64,000 bases of DNA, from NCBI RefSeq assembly GCF_940670765.1, contig NZ_CALNVW010000046.1, positions 111,983-175,982 of the forward strand, read 5' to 3'. Positions 24,282-33,026 of this stretch are shown piece after piece (the first letter of the stretch is position 1; each line of letters starts with the position of its first letter). The notes under the pieces are model-generated. The model made no database searches. It was given only the letters and a program-made list of their open reading frames with translations, and was not told the DNA's origin. The DNA is from Streptomyces sp. A 4/2 (GTDB taxonomy: Bacteria > Actinomycetota > Actinomycetes > Streptomycetales > Streptomycetaceae). A program made the position numbers and the translations under genes.

Positions 24282-24817
24282 GCACACATGCACCCACCCT
24301 GTCTGCCGCCGCCGACCCGCCGTCGCGCCTGCGGCCGCCCGACGACGTCCGGACCCTCACGCCTCGGGCCCGCGGCCAGCGCCCCGCACCCGCGCCTCCG
24401 TGGCGCCCCGCAGGAGCACAGGCTCTCGCCCAGCAGAGGGCCGCCATCAACCAGGCCGCACTGCGCCACGCCGACGGGCCGCCGCACGTGGTCCTGTACG
24501 CCCTCACCCGTGCAGACCGGGACCCGCACGACGACCTCGCCGCCGACCAGGGACACGCCGCCCGGCACTCCTTCACCGTCGCCGACCGGATCGTCGACAC
24601 GCTCGACGGCCACGGGGACGGCGACGACCCCACCCTGCGGCGCGGCTACGCCCGCGCGCTGCGCCTCCTCGCCGACCCTGACTCGCCCGTACGCGGCCTC
24701 GTAGCCATCAGTAGGACTTCGGTATCCCCCATCGACCAGATCTACGAGACGCAGCTGCACTGGATCGCCGCTCGCTCGGGCGGGCTGTGGCTGGTGCGCG
24801 CCGAGACCGAAATCTGA
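24278..24817 (+). CDS. Hypothetical protein
   Basis: 179 residues, unrecognised. The first 60 residues are Pro/Arg/Ala-rich and probably disordered. The rest is helical with VVLYALTRADRDPHDDLAAD, RIVDTLDGHGDGDD and YARALRLLADPDSPVRG. No catalytic motif is evident; the Asp/His-rich stretch could bind metal. It overlaps the GNAT-like gene by 4 bp and is followed after 33 bp by a DUF6624 gene. Confidence 0.55.
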   Translation: MSTHAPTLSAAADPPSRLRPPDDVRTLTPRARGQRPAPAPPWRPAGAQALAQQRAAINQAALRHADGPPHVVLYALTRADRDPHDDLAADQGHAARHSFTVADRIVDTLDGHGDGDDPTLRRGYARALRLLADPDSPVRGLVAISRTSVSPIDQIYETQLHWIAARSGGLWLVRAETEI

Positions 24818-24850
24818 CAGCCGGACCGATCGAGAGGCAGGCACATCACG

Positions 24851-25450
24851 ATGACTACGCCCGGGAGCCCACCCAACTGGGGCGCCATCGGCCGCGATCT
24901 GATCGCGCGGGCAGACACCGCCAGGGAGTCGTGGCGGACGCCCGCCCACCGCCGGGCCGCCGCGCCTGCGGAGGTGTTCGCGGCGGCCCGGAAGGCCGAC
25001 GCCGACAACGCCCTCTTCTTGGCGGACATCGTCACCCAGCACGGCTGGCCGGGACGGTCCCGGATCGGCGAGGAAGGATGCCGGGCCGCGGTGGCCATCG
25101 CCGTCCACGCCGACCAGGACCGTCAGCTTCAGAGCCGGTTCCTTGCGGCCTTGCGCGAGGCGGCGCAGCAGGGTGAGGCGACGCCCGCCCAGTGGGCCCA
25201 TGTGCACGACCGCGTGCTCATCAACACCGGTCAGCCGCAGTTGTACGGCACGCAGTACGTCTACCGGCCGGCCGGACCGGGCGGGCTTCTGGAGCTGCTG
25301 CCGGTCGCCGAGCCGGACGCGCTCGACCGCCGCCGCGCCCAGGTCGGCCTTCCCGTTCACAGCGAGCAGGCCCGGCTTCTGCGCCGGCGGCATCTCGCCT
25401 CCTTATCCACCACCCCGGTCGTCCGGCTCGTAGAGAGGCCCGCGGCATGA
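24851..25450 (+). CDS. DUF6624 family protein
   Basis: 199 residues. The order GWPGRSRIGEEGCRAA, AVAIAVHADQD, LREAAQQGEATPAQWAHVHD-RV and QPQLYGTQY is that of DUF6624 proteins, which are found next to many unrelated bacterial genes and have no known activity. ATG follows a purine-rich GAGAGGCAGG. It overlaps the nuclease-fold gene by 4 bp (ATGA), so the two are coupled. Confidence 0.72.
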   Translation: MTTPGSPPNWGAIGRDLIARADTARESWRTPAHRRAAAPAEVFAAARKADADNALFLADIVTQHGWPGRSRIGEEGCRAAVAIAVHADQDRQLQSRFLAALREAAQQGEATPAQWAHVHDRVLINTGQPQLYGTQYVYRPAGPGGLLELLPVAEPDALDRRRAQVGLPVHSEQARLLRRRHLASLSTTPVVRLVERPAA

Positions 25451-26358
25451 AGACGATCACCGTCGTGAACTGGAACCTGGAGAAGAGCATCAACCTTCGC
25501 TCCGGTGCCCGCTGGGTCCGCGAGCAGCGCCCCGACCTGTTCTTCCAGCAGGAGGTCCAGCCGGACCAGCTCGCCGAGCTGGAGGAACTGCTCGACATGG
25601 ACGGCCACATCGCCGTTCCCAGGCCGGGCAGCTCCAACGACAACGCGATCTTCGTGCGCCGTGGTGGGCCGCTGGTGTGCACCGAGGAGTACCCGCAGGC
25701 ATGGGCGCCCTGGCACGCGCCGGCGAACATCGCCGTCCGGCTCCGCGGCGCCGACGGCACCCTCAGCCCCCGCCAGATCAGCTGCGTCAGCATGCACACC
25801 TGCTACTGGTCCCCCGAGCACCGGCTGACCGAGGCTCGCTGGTGCACCACTCTCGCCAAGCCCGGCTGGCTGGCCATGTGCTTCGGCGACTGGAACAGCT
25901 ACCGCGTCGGCACCGAGCACGCCTGGGATCCGTATGCGGACCGGGCCTTCGTCGCCAACCGGACCTACGAGGAAGCCGGCCGCCGTCACACCGACGTCCG
26001 GCCCGACCGCGAGCTCTTGGCGGCCGGCTACATCGAGATCGCCCGTCACGCCGCCGAGCACCTCGGCCGGCCCGACGCCATGAACGCGACGGCCGGCTAC
26101 CGCGACCACCCCGGCCGCCCCAGCGGCCCCGGGTACTGCATCGACCGCGGCTACCTGAGTGCCGAACTCGCGGCCGCCCTGGTGGACTTCTCGGTCTGCG
26201 ACACCCCGGACCTGCGTCGGATGTCCGACCATCTCCCCCTGATGACCGCCTTCGACGCCGCCGAGCTGCGAACGATCTTGCACCGGAAGGCCGAGGTGTA
26301 CGTGCCGGACGGCCAGAGCCTCGCCAATGCGGACGGGCAAGGAGGAGAGTGCGCATGA
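25447..26358 (+). CDS. Endonuclease/exonuclease/phosphatase-fold hydrolase
   Basis: 303 residues of the EEP superfamily, metal-dependent phosphoesterases acting on nucleic acids, nucleotides or phospholipids. It has NWNLEK at strand 1, FFQQEV with the metal Glu, SMHTCYWSPEH, FGDWNSY as the Gly-Asp-x-Asn motif and MSDHLPLMT with the catalytic Asp-His. No signal peptide. A second EEP protein lies at 37050-37919 in the same block. Substrate unknown. Coupled on both sides by ATGA. Confidence 0.85.
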   Translation: MKTITVVNWNLEKSINLRSGARWVREQRPDLFFQQEVQPDQLAELEELLDMDGHIAVPRPGSSNDNAIFVRRGGPLVCTEEYPQAWAPWHAPANIAVRLRGADGTLSPRQISCVSMHTCYWSPEHRLTEARWCTTLAKPGWLAMCFGDWNSYRVGTEHAWDPYADRAFVANRTYEEAGRRHTDVRPDRELLAAGYIEIARHAAEHLGRPDAMNATAGYRDHPGRPSGPGYCIDRGYLSAELAAALVDFSVCDTPDLRRMSDHLPLMTAFDAAELRTILHRKAEVYVPDGQSLANADGQGGECA

Positions 26359-27290
26359 CCGACAGCAGACTCACCGAGCCCAGGTCCGGCGACGGTCAGG
26401 GTGTCGCCCCCACGCCCTGGCCGACCGGCGCGGATGCTGGGATCGACTTCATCGCCGGCCTGCACGCCAGCGTGTGCGAAGAGCTCGCCGGCGTTGCCCA
26501 GCGGTGCATCGCAGGGTACAGCGACGACCGGCCGGTCAGTGCCTCCCTGGTGCGCTCGCGGCTGACGAACGCGCTGACCGGGGCGCCGCCGGTGCTCGCC
26601 GTGGCCCGGGACGGGCGGGAGGTCCTCGGCTGGTGTGCCGTCCGCCGTCCGGAGCCCGGGGAGCAGAGGGCGCGGCTGTGGGGTCCGGTCGTGGATCCGT
26701 CGGCGCGCCGGGCGGGTCTAGGCCGCAAGCTGCTGCAGACGGTGGTGGAGGCGGTGGAGTGGCCGCTGGTGACCACGGACGTGCCCGTCGACCGGGACGG
26801 CGCGACCGACTTCTTCGCCCATTCTGGGTGGGAGGTGCTGGACACCATCACGGTGCTGCACGGCGCCCCCGCCGACGGCCTGCTCGGTGCCGTCACCGGC
26901 GCCGAGATCGCAGAGCCGGAAGCGTACGTCGCTGCGGCCGCCCGCCGGTTCGCCGGACTGGAGGCGTCGTTCGCCGCCTCGACGTGGCCGCGGTGGCGGG
27001 ACGACACGCGCTTCCATCCGGAGACGTTGCTCCTGGACCCGCCGACCGGGTCCCTGCTGCTGGCCCTGGCCCAGAAGAACGCCACGAGCAGTGAGCTGCT
27101 GCTGGCTGAGGTGTGGGCTGCTGACGAGGAGGTCCGCAGGCGGCTGATCGCCGAGGCGCACATCCTGGCCGGCGCCCGGCAGGTGGCGACCGTGCGCGCG
27201 GTAACCCGGCTGGACCCGGCCAGCTTCGTCGCCTGCGGCATGGGCGTTACCGGCCGCTGCCACACCTTCACCCTTCCCGGCGAGCGCTAA
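26355..27290 (+). CDS. GNAT family acetyltransferase, possibly two-domain
   Basis: 311 residues. The N-terminal domain (about 20-165) is a clear GNAT: VLGWCAVRRPEPGEQRARLW, then VVDPSARRAGLGRKLLQTV with the acetyl-CoA loop R-R-A-G-L-G, and FFAHSGWEVLDT. The second half (GPPTGSLLLALAQKNATSSE and TVRAVTRLDPASFVACG) may be a degenerate second GNAT, a common two-domain pattern. Substrate unknown. It overlaps the EEP gene by 4 bp. Confidence 0.82.
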   Translation: MTDSRLTEPRSGDGQGVAPTPWPTGADAGIDFIAGLHASVCEELAGVAQRCIAGYSDDRPVSASLVRSRLTNALTGAPPVLAVARDGREVLGWCAVRRPEPGEQRARLWGPVVDPSARRAGLGRKLLQTVVEAVEWPLVTTDVPVDRDGATDFFAHSGWEVLDTITVLHGAPADGLLGAVTGAEIAEPEAYVAAAARRFAGLEASFAASTWPRWRDDTRFHPETLLLDPPTGSLLLALAQKNATSSELLLAEVWAADEEVRRRLIAEAHILAGARQVATVRAVTRLDPASFVACGMGVTGRCHTFTLPGER

Positions 27291-27340
27291 GCCCCGAGCC
27301 TCCGTTGAACCATCACCCCTTTTCCGACAGGAGGGCATCG

Positions 27341-28849
27341 ATGCCCGCATCCGTGAAACCGCCGCTCGTCCACGCGGTCGACGTCATCGCCACACCGGAC
27401 GAGGCCAGCCATCTGGCAGGCTCCCTCGCCGCCCGGCTCGCCGTCAGCCCGGACGTGCAGAGCATGGACTGGGACGAGGCGACGGCGTCGTGGCGGTGCG
27501 TGCTCGTCGACGGCGGCCGCGGCCGGCTGACGCTGGCCGCCCCCGCGGACCCGGCCGCGGCGGCCGCGAACACCCACCGGCTCGTCGCGACGTTCGAACA
27601 GGGCAGCCCGGCCGCGGCCGAGGCGTTCTTCGCCGCAGCTCGGCATCTGCCGTTCACCGACACCGAGGTCGCCGCAGCCGTGGCCGAGCTGCCGCTGACG
27701 AGTCGGCTTGCCGACCGGTGGCCGGACAAGCCGCTGGCCGGCACCGGGGTGCTGCTGACGATCCACCACATGCGGGACTTCCTCGTCCTGGTCGACAGCC
27801 TCCTCGCCCTCGGCGTGGACCCGGCCCACATGACCGTGATCGACAAGGAGTACCCCTACGCGCACACCCACCGCGTGGACGCGCACCTGGTACAGCGGCA
27901 CGGCATCGCGGTGTGGCGCTACCGGGACCTGCGTGAGGGGATCGAGGACCACATCGAACGGGTCGCCGCCGCGGGCAAGCGAAGCGTGGTCATGGACGAC
28001 GGCGGCTACGTCATGCCCACCGTCCTTCGCGAACTGCCGGAACAGGCAGGTCACTTCACAGGGCTGGTGGAACAGACCACCTCCGGCATCCGCAAGGTGG
28101 AGGAGCTCGACCTGCCGCTGCCGCTGTTCAGCGTCGCCGAGAGCGACATGAAGGGCATGATCGAGTCGTACGGCATCGCGGATGCGGCCGTCCGCAATAC
28201 GCTGCGGCTGCTGCCGGACGAGAAGCTCGAAGGCCAGGCCGCGCTCGTGCTCGGCTTCGGCCGGATCGGGCACGAGGTCGCCCGCGTCCTGGAGAACCGG
28301 CGCATGCGGGTCGCGGTGTTCGACTCCGACATCACCCGCCTGGTCGCCGCGCACGAGGAAGGGTTCCTCACCGGCCGGTCGCTGGACCAACTGGTGCGCA
28401 CGCACCGGCCACGGCTGGTCTTCGGCTGCGTCGGCAGCCGCAGCTTCGGCGCGCGCGAGGCCCGGCTCCTGCCTGACCGGTCGTTCCTGGTCAGCACCAC
28501 CAGCAGGAACTTCGAATTCGACCTCGACGAACTGCGCAAGGGCAGCACCCAGGTCACCGACCGGGGCGTGCTCGGCACCGGCTACCAGCTCGCCGGCGAC
28601 AGCCCTGAGATCGTCGTCCTCGGGCACGGCATGCCGATCAACTTCCACTACGCCGAGTCCCTGTCCAACCGGTACGTCGACCTGGTCCTGGCCGGGCTCG
28701 CGGTCGGTGCGGTGGCCCTGGCCCGCGCCGATGCACGGCTGCGGCCCGGACACAACGTTGCGGCGACCAACCTGATCCTCGCCGAGGCCGGCATCGTCGA
28801 CGACTACTACCGCCTCTACGGCCCGGCTGTCGGCGGCGGACGTGGCTGA
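27341..28849 (+). CDS. S-adenosylhomocysteine hydrolase-like NAD-binding protein
   Basis: 502 residues with a layout like adenosylhomocysteinase: VVMDDGGYVM matches the DDGAD region, EQTTSGIRKVEEL the EETTTGV region, and ALVLGFGRIGHEVARVL is an NAD-binding Gly-x-Gly-x-x-Gly turn, followed by LVFGCVGSRSFG. The classical C-terminal K-x-x-x-Y signature is not seen and the N-terminal 120 residues are not typical, so it is a divergent member that may act on another nucleoside or thioether. AGGAGG 6 bases before ATG 27341 fixes the start. It is coupled to the next gene by an 8-bp overlap. Confidence 0.75.
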   Translation: MPASVKPPLVHAVDVIATPDEASHLAGSLAARLAVSPDVQSMDWDEATASWRCVLVDGGRGRLTLAAPADPAAAAANTHRLVATFEQGSPAAAEAFFAAARHLPFTDTEVAAAVAELPLTSRLADRWPDKPLAGTGVLLTIHHMRDFLVLVDSLLALGVDPAHMTVIDKEYPYAHTHRVDAHLVQRHGIAVWRYRDLREGIEDHIERVAAAGKRSVVMDDGGYVMPTVLRELPEQAGHFTGLVEQTTSGIRKVEELDLPLPLFSVAESDMKGMIESYGIADAAVRNTLRLLPDEKLEGQAALVLGFGRIGHEVARVLENRRMRVAVFDSDITRLVAAHEEGFLTGRSLDQLVRTHRPRLVFGCVGSRSFGAREARLLPDRSFLVSTTSRNFEFDLDELRKGSTQVTDRGVLGTGYQLAGDSPEIVVLGHGMPINFHYAESLSNRYVDLVLAGLAVGAVALARADARLRPGHNVAATNLILAEAGIVDDYYRLYGPAVGGGRG

Positions 28850-29309
28850 GCGGATCTTCACCCTCGACGACCTCACGGGCACCCGTTCGGTGTGCGGCTG
28901 CCTGGGGTGCAACCTCGGCGCCGTGTTCGCCGACCACCTGACCGCCCTGCGCACCGACTACCCCGGCATCGTCACCACGCTCGGCCACCGCGGCGCCTCG
29001 CCCGGGACGACCGCGGTGCCGCACTTCCTCGCCGTACGCCTGGGCGACGGGCTCGCGGACGTCGTGGTGTGGGAGGAGATGCGCCCTCAGCAGCTGGCGG
29101 CCTGGCTGCCTGCCGCCGACGCCCGGGCCCGGGTGCCGGGACTGGCGGCCCGGATCCCGAGCCTGGTCCGTATCCGCCAGGCGCTGCGCGCCGGCACCTT
29201 CACCCCCTCCGGAGCAGCCGGAGAAGCCTTGTCCACCGGCGCCCGTTACCCCTCGTTCCGCTATCTCGTCGAACACTGGCCCACCCTCAAGAAGGAGTTC
29301 ACCCCATGA
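28842..29309 (+). CDS. Hypothetical protein with CxCxxC motif
   Basis: 155 residues, unrecognised. CGCLGCNLG near residue 18 could bind metal or act as a redox site. The middle holds a strand HFLAVRLGDGLADVVVWEE, and the end is helical. GTG 28842 lies 8 bp inside the previous gene and the stop overlaps the next ATG, so it is tightly coupled between the SAH-hydrolase-like protein and a methyltransferase, which suggests a shared pathway. Function unknown. Confidence 0.65.
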   Translation: MAERIFTLDDLTGTRSVCGCLGCNLGAVFADHLTALRTDYPGIVTTLGHRGASPGTTAVPHFLAVRLGDGLADVVVWEEMRPQQLAAWLPAADARARVPGLAARIPSLVRIRQALRAGTFTPSGAAGEALSTGARYPSFRYLVEHWPTLKKEFTP

Positions 29310-30091
29310 CCACAACGCCCTCCTCCGACTTCGCGACCGTCGGTACCGGCTACGCCGCGTACTCCAGCGGCGGCCGCGGCCGGCTGCGCCACGACATCAC
29401 CGCGCGCCGGGTCCTCGCCGAGCTCGGCGAGCGCCCCGCCCGCGTGCTGGACGTCGGCTGCGGCGACGGGGAGATGGTGCTGCGCCTCGCGGCCGCCGGA
29501 CACCACGTGACCGGCGTGGAGAAGTCGTCCGGCATGCTCACCTCCGCGGCCGACCGGGTCGCCGCCGACCCGGAGATCGCCGAGCGGGTGACGCTGACCG
29601 TGGGCGACATCTACAACCTGCCGTTCGAGGACGGCGCGTTCGACGCGGTGGTCTGCCACGGCGTCGTGATGTACCTGCCCGACTCCGTTGCCCCGCTCGC
29701 CCACCTCGCCCGTCTCGTCGCCCCCGGCGGCGTCCTCAGCGTGCTGACGAAGAACCAGCTGGCCGTGGGCGTGCGCGAGGCCCTGTCCGGCAACTACGCA
29801 TCGGCCCGTGCGCAGATCGAGAGCGGGCAGGCCGCCAGCGTGGGCAACCTCGGCATCACCACCCGGGGCGACGCGCCCGAACACCTGGACGACCTCGCCC
29901 GCGCGAACGGGCTCACGCCGCTGCCGTGGCAGGGCGTGCGGATCTTCCACGACCACCGCAACGACTGGAAGCCCACCGAGACCGAGTACCAGGAGGCGCT
30001 CGAGACGGAGTGGGCGGCCTCCAGCCGCAGCCCGTACCGGGAGCTGGGCCGCCTGGTGCACGCCGTGGCCCGCCGCGAGGCCACTGCATGA
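29306..30091 (+). CDS. Class I SAM-dependent methyltransferase
   Basis: 261 residues. The Rossmann motifs are clear: VLDVGCGDGEMVLRLA (motif I), VTGVEKSSGML (acidic end of strand 2), VGDIYNLPFEDGAFDAVVC (motifs II/III) and VAPGGVLSVLT. A helical cap before the C-terminus (RSPYRELGRLVHAVARRE) probably contacts the substrate. Methyl acceptor unknown; small-molecule methyltransferases have this shape. It lies beside a SAH-hydrolase-like protein, which would remove or use the methyltransfer by-product. ATGA overlaps on both sides. Confidence 0.9.
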   Translation: MTTTPSSDFATVGTGYAAYSSGGRGRLRHDITARRVLAELGERPARVLDVGCGDGEMVLRLAAAGHHVTGVEKSSGMLTSAADRVAADPEIAERVTLTVGDIYNLPFEDGAFDAVVCHGVVMYLPDSVAPLAHLARLVAPGGVLSVLTKNQLAVGVREALSGNYASARAQIESGQAASVGNLGITTRGDAPEHLDDLARANGLTPLPWQGVRIFHDHRNDWKPTETEYQEALETEWAASSRSPYRELGRLVHAVARREATA

Positions 30092-32046
30092 ACACGCCAT
30101 CGGCCATCGCACCGCTGACGATCGGCCACCTCGCCCGGGACCTCGCGTCCCGGGCGGGGCAGCCCATGCCGGCCCTGCGCTGTTACGAGTCGCTGGCCGC
30201 CCTGTGGATCCGCTCTTGCGACACCGGCCTGCCGGGAGCGGGGGCCTTGCGGGACATGACCCTGCGCGCGGGCCGACGGCTCGCGGCTGGCGAGGACACC
30301 CTCATCGCGCCCGAGGTCGACCGCATCCCCAACCGGCTGGCGAGGGACGATTCGTTCGTGCGTCTGCCGGCGTCCCTGGCCGTCCAGGGAGTGGAGTGGC
30401 AGGACGCGGTCCGGCTGGCCCGGACGTGGCTGGAGGGCCGGGACTGGTCCGGCCCGGTCGTCGTGGCGGGTGTGCGGACCGGCGGGGCGTACCTGGCGCC
30501 GCTGGTCGCCGCCGGCCTGGAGGCCGCGGGCGTGGATGTGCGGGTGGCTAGCGTGCGGGCCGGTGAGAGGCCCGAGGTCGGCGATCGGCGGGTGCTGCTG
30601 GTGGACGACCCGCCGCTGACTGGCCGGACGCTGCTGGCTCTCGCCCGAGAGGTCCCGGGAGCGGCAGGGGCCGAGGTGCTGGTGCCGGTCTTCGATGCCA
30701 CGGACGTGGAGGGACTGCGCCAGGCGGGGATTACGGTCACCGTGCTGCCGCGCGATCAGTGGCAGTCCACCCGCCGTCTGGAGCCTGCTGCCCTTTCCGC
30801 CTACCTGACGGCCGAAGCCGACTGGCCGAGCGCGGAGGGGGCGCCGGTTGTGGACGGCCTCGTGCCCGGGCGGGAGAACTCCGCCCTGATCCCGTGGCCG
30901 GGTGTCCGGCGCCGCTCGCCGGCCCGGGCCGCCATCCGGCTGCGCACCTCCGGCGGCATCCGGCACGCGGTCGCCGGGTGGGTGCCGCCGGGGATCTTCG
31001 GCGACGCGGCCCGCGCCGCGGCCACCGCACTGCGCAGTCCCCTTCCTCCGGCCACCCTCGCCGTGGCCCCCTCGCTCGTGGTCACCGAGGACCTCGTCCC
31101 CACGGCCGCACTGGGCCCGGAGCCGGCACCGCACCTGCTGGAAGAGGCGGTGGACTACGTCCTCGCCCGCGCCCAGCAGCTCACGGTGGAGCCCGCCCGG
31201 CCCGGCAGGCCGATCCCCACGGTCGTGCGCACGGTGGCCCAGGCCCTGACCGGAGCGGACGAGGAAGCCTCCGCCGTGCTGCTGCACCGTCTGCTGTCCG
31301 GCCTCGCCTCAGCGCTGCCCGACAACCGGTGCGAGGCGGAGAAGTGGTTCCTCGACCACGGCGGACGCCTACGCAAGACCGGCCACCTCGCCCACCCCTA
31401 CCGCCGCGACAACGAGCTGCTCACCCCGCTCCTCGACCTGGCGGCTCTCGCCGTCGCGTTCGGCGGCGGCCTGGAAGCCGTCACCCAGAGTCTCGCCCGG
31501 CGCCTGCCCGGTGGCCACCAGTTCTGGTACTCGACGCTCGCGGTCGCACTGCTGTGCTACGGCACGGCCCGCGGCGGCCAGCTCCCGCGCACCTACAACG
31601 CCCAGCGCGCGACCGAGACCGCCGTGGAGGCGTACCGGCTTCAACGCGGCATGTCCCAGGCGGCCGCCGTCGTCCAGCACATGCTGACCGACACGGTGGC
31701 CGGCAGTGAGGCGGCCGCCCCGGGTGTCGTCCACCGGTGGGCGCAGCAGCCCGGCGCGCTGGTGGAGCCGACACTGCCCTTCGGCGGAACCCCCGCCGCC
31801 GAACTCGACCCCGGCCCGACGGGCGAGGAAACGGAGTTGACGCTGAAAGCCGTCATGCAGTGGACCGAAGGCGGCATCTTCCACCCGGTCCGGGAGGGGA
31901 ACACGCTGCTGCTCGCCCCGCTGGGCGCACCGTCGACCTGGCCCCGCGCCGGGGAGGCACTGGTGGAGCTTGCCCGGCTGCTGCCCCGCCCCGGGCTGCT
32001 GGGCTGGTGCGGCGTGCCCGTCGTATCCCTGAGCGGGGTGTGCTGA
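30088..32046 (+). CDS. Phosphoribosyltransferase fused to a large unknown C-terminal region
   Basis: 652 residues. Residues about 110-240 form a class I phosphoribosyltransferase domain: VVVAGVRTGGAYLAPLV and the PRPP-binding signature RVLLVDDPPLTGRTLLALA. PRTases use PRPP to build or salvage nucleotides. The remaining 400 residues are unrecognised; they include a helical EKWFLDHGGRLRKTGHLAHP segment and a C-terminal beta region. The fusion with so large an extra domain is unusual. It is coupled to the methyltransferase upstream (ATGA) and to a HAD phosphatase downstream (TGATG), a logical pairing for nucleotide handling. Confidence 0.8.
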   Translation: MNTPSAIAPLTIGHLARDLASRAGQPMPALRCYESLAALWIRSCDTGLPGAGALRDMTLRAGRRLAAGEDTLIAPEVDRIPNRLARDDSFVRLPASLAVQGVEWQDAVRLARTWLEGRDWSGPVVVAGVRTGGAYLAPLVAAGLEAAGVDVRVASVRAGERPEVGDRRVLLVDDPPLTGRTLLALAREVPGAAGAEVLVPVFDATDVEGLRQAGITVTVLPRDQWQSTRRLEPAALSAYLTAEADWPSAEGAPVVDGLVPGRENSALIPWPGVRRRSPARAAIRLRTSGGIRHAVAGWVPPGIFGDAARAAATALRSPLPPATLAVAPSLVVTEDLVPTAALGPEPAPHLLEEAVDYVLARAQQLTVEPARPGRPIPTVVRTVAQALTGADEEASAVLLHRLLSGLASALPDNRCEAEKWFLDHGGRLRKTGHLAHPYRRDNELLTPLLDLAALAVAFGGGLEAVTQSLARRLPGGHQFWYSTLAVALLCYGTARGGQLPRTYNAQRATETAVEAYRLQRGMSQAAAVVQHMLTDTVAGSEAAAPGVVHRWAQQPGALVEPTLPFGGTPAAELDPGPTGEETELTLKAVMQWTEGGIFHPVREGNTLLLAPLGAPSTWPRAGEALVELARLLPRPGLLGWCGVPVVSLSGVC

Positions 32047-32678
32047 TGCTGGCCTTCGACTTCGACGGAGTCCTGCACGACTCCCGCGCCCGGGCCTGGC
32101 GCTGCTACCAGGACGCCCGACAGGAGATGGAGCTGGACAAGCTGCCCGACCTGGCCGGCCCGGACGACCTGCCCGTCGTCTACCAGGGCGTGCTGAGCGC
32201 CTCGCTGACCCGCTGGATCGACTTCGAGACCGCCGAGCGGTTCTGGAAGCGGCACGCCGAGCTGACCGCCCGGTCCGCCGCCGACGAGCCGCACGGCGTC
32301 ATCGGGGAGATGGTCGGCCCGCTGGCCGAACTGGCCGCCGGGCCCGGGTACGCCGTGGTCACCGGAAGCCACCACACCACCGTCCACGGCCTGCTCGCCC
32401 GTGACCTTCCCGCCGAGTCGATGCCCCGAATACTGCTCTCCCGCGACGAGCCGGGCAGCAAGACCGACAAGCTCCGTCTCCTGCGCACCAGGCACAGAGC
32501 CACCGCGTACGTCGGCGACACCGGCAGCGATGTCCTCCACGCCCACGCCGCCGGCCTGACGGCGATCGCCGTCGCCTACGGCTACGCGAGCCGCGAGGAC
32601 CTCGCCGCCGCCGCACCGGACCGGATCCTGACCACCCCAGGCGACCTGGCTGCCTACTGCCAGGCCCGCACCACCTGA
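32046..32678 (+). CDS. HAD-superfamily hydrolase
   Basis: 210 residues with all HAD motifs: AFDFDGVLHDS (motif I, nucleophile Asp), VVTGSHHTT (motif II), a Lys in SKTDKLRLL (motif III) and YVGDTGSDVLHAHAAG (motif IV). The cap between motifs I and II is helical. Likely a phosphatase for a phosphorylated metabolite. It shares one base with the PRTase stop, implying matched synthesis of the two. Confidence 0.88.
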   Translation: MLAFDFDGVLHDSRARAWRCYQDARQEMELDKLPDLAGPDDLPVVYQGVLSASLTRWIDFETAERFWKRHAELTARSAADEPHGVIGEMVGPLAELAAGPGYAVVTGSHHTTVHGLLARDLPAESMPRILLSRDEPGSKTDKLRLLRTRHRATAYVGDTGSDVLHAHAAGLTAIAVAYGYASREDLAAAAPDRILTTPGDLAAYCQARTT

Positions 32679-32765
32679 CCCGTACACCCCAAAGCGCCCG
32701 CCCACCCCCTGGGGATCTCCTGATGCCCCGGGGGCTGCTGGGCCCTGCCCTGAAGGACCTTGCCC

Positions 32766-32984
32766 ATGGCCGTCACAACCACCGCGGTGTTCAACCGCCC
32801 GGCCTGCCCAGTCACCACGACGCCATCCGGCAGCCACCCGCTGACCAACGCGGTCGGCTCCACCCTCGCGCCCGGCGGCTTCGCCGTGGGCTGCTGCCCG
32901 GTACGGCGCCGCAACGACAAGCACGCGCCGGAACGCCAGCCCCTCCGGTCCGCCGCGACAAGCAGCCCCCCGACCTGGAGCTGA
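32766..32984 (+). CDS. Small Cys-containing peptide before the radical SAM gene
   Basis: 72-residue frame starting at ATG 32766, with AAGGA 8 bases upstream. The sequence begins MAVTTTAVFNRPACPVTTTP, continues with a Gly/Ser-rich middle holding GGFAVGCCPVRRR, and ends in a basic, Ser/Pro tail. No homologue is recognised. Its composition and position 42 bp before a cobalamin-type radical SAM gene would suit a ribosomal peptide precursor, but nothing proves it; an overlapping frame from 32723 is also open. Confidence 0.4.
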   Translation: MAVTTTAVFNRPACPVTTTPSGSHPLTNAVGSTLAPGGFAVGCCPVRRRNDKHAPERQPLRSAATSSPPTWS

Positions 32985-33026
32985 GCACACCGGCCCACGA
33001 TCCGCACTCTCTGAAGGGCACTCCTG

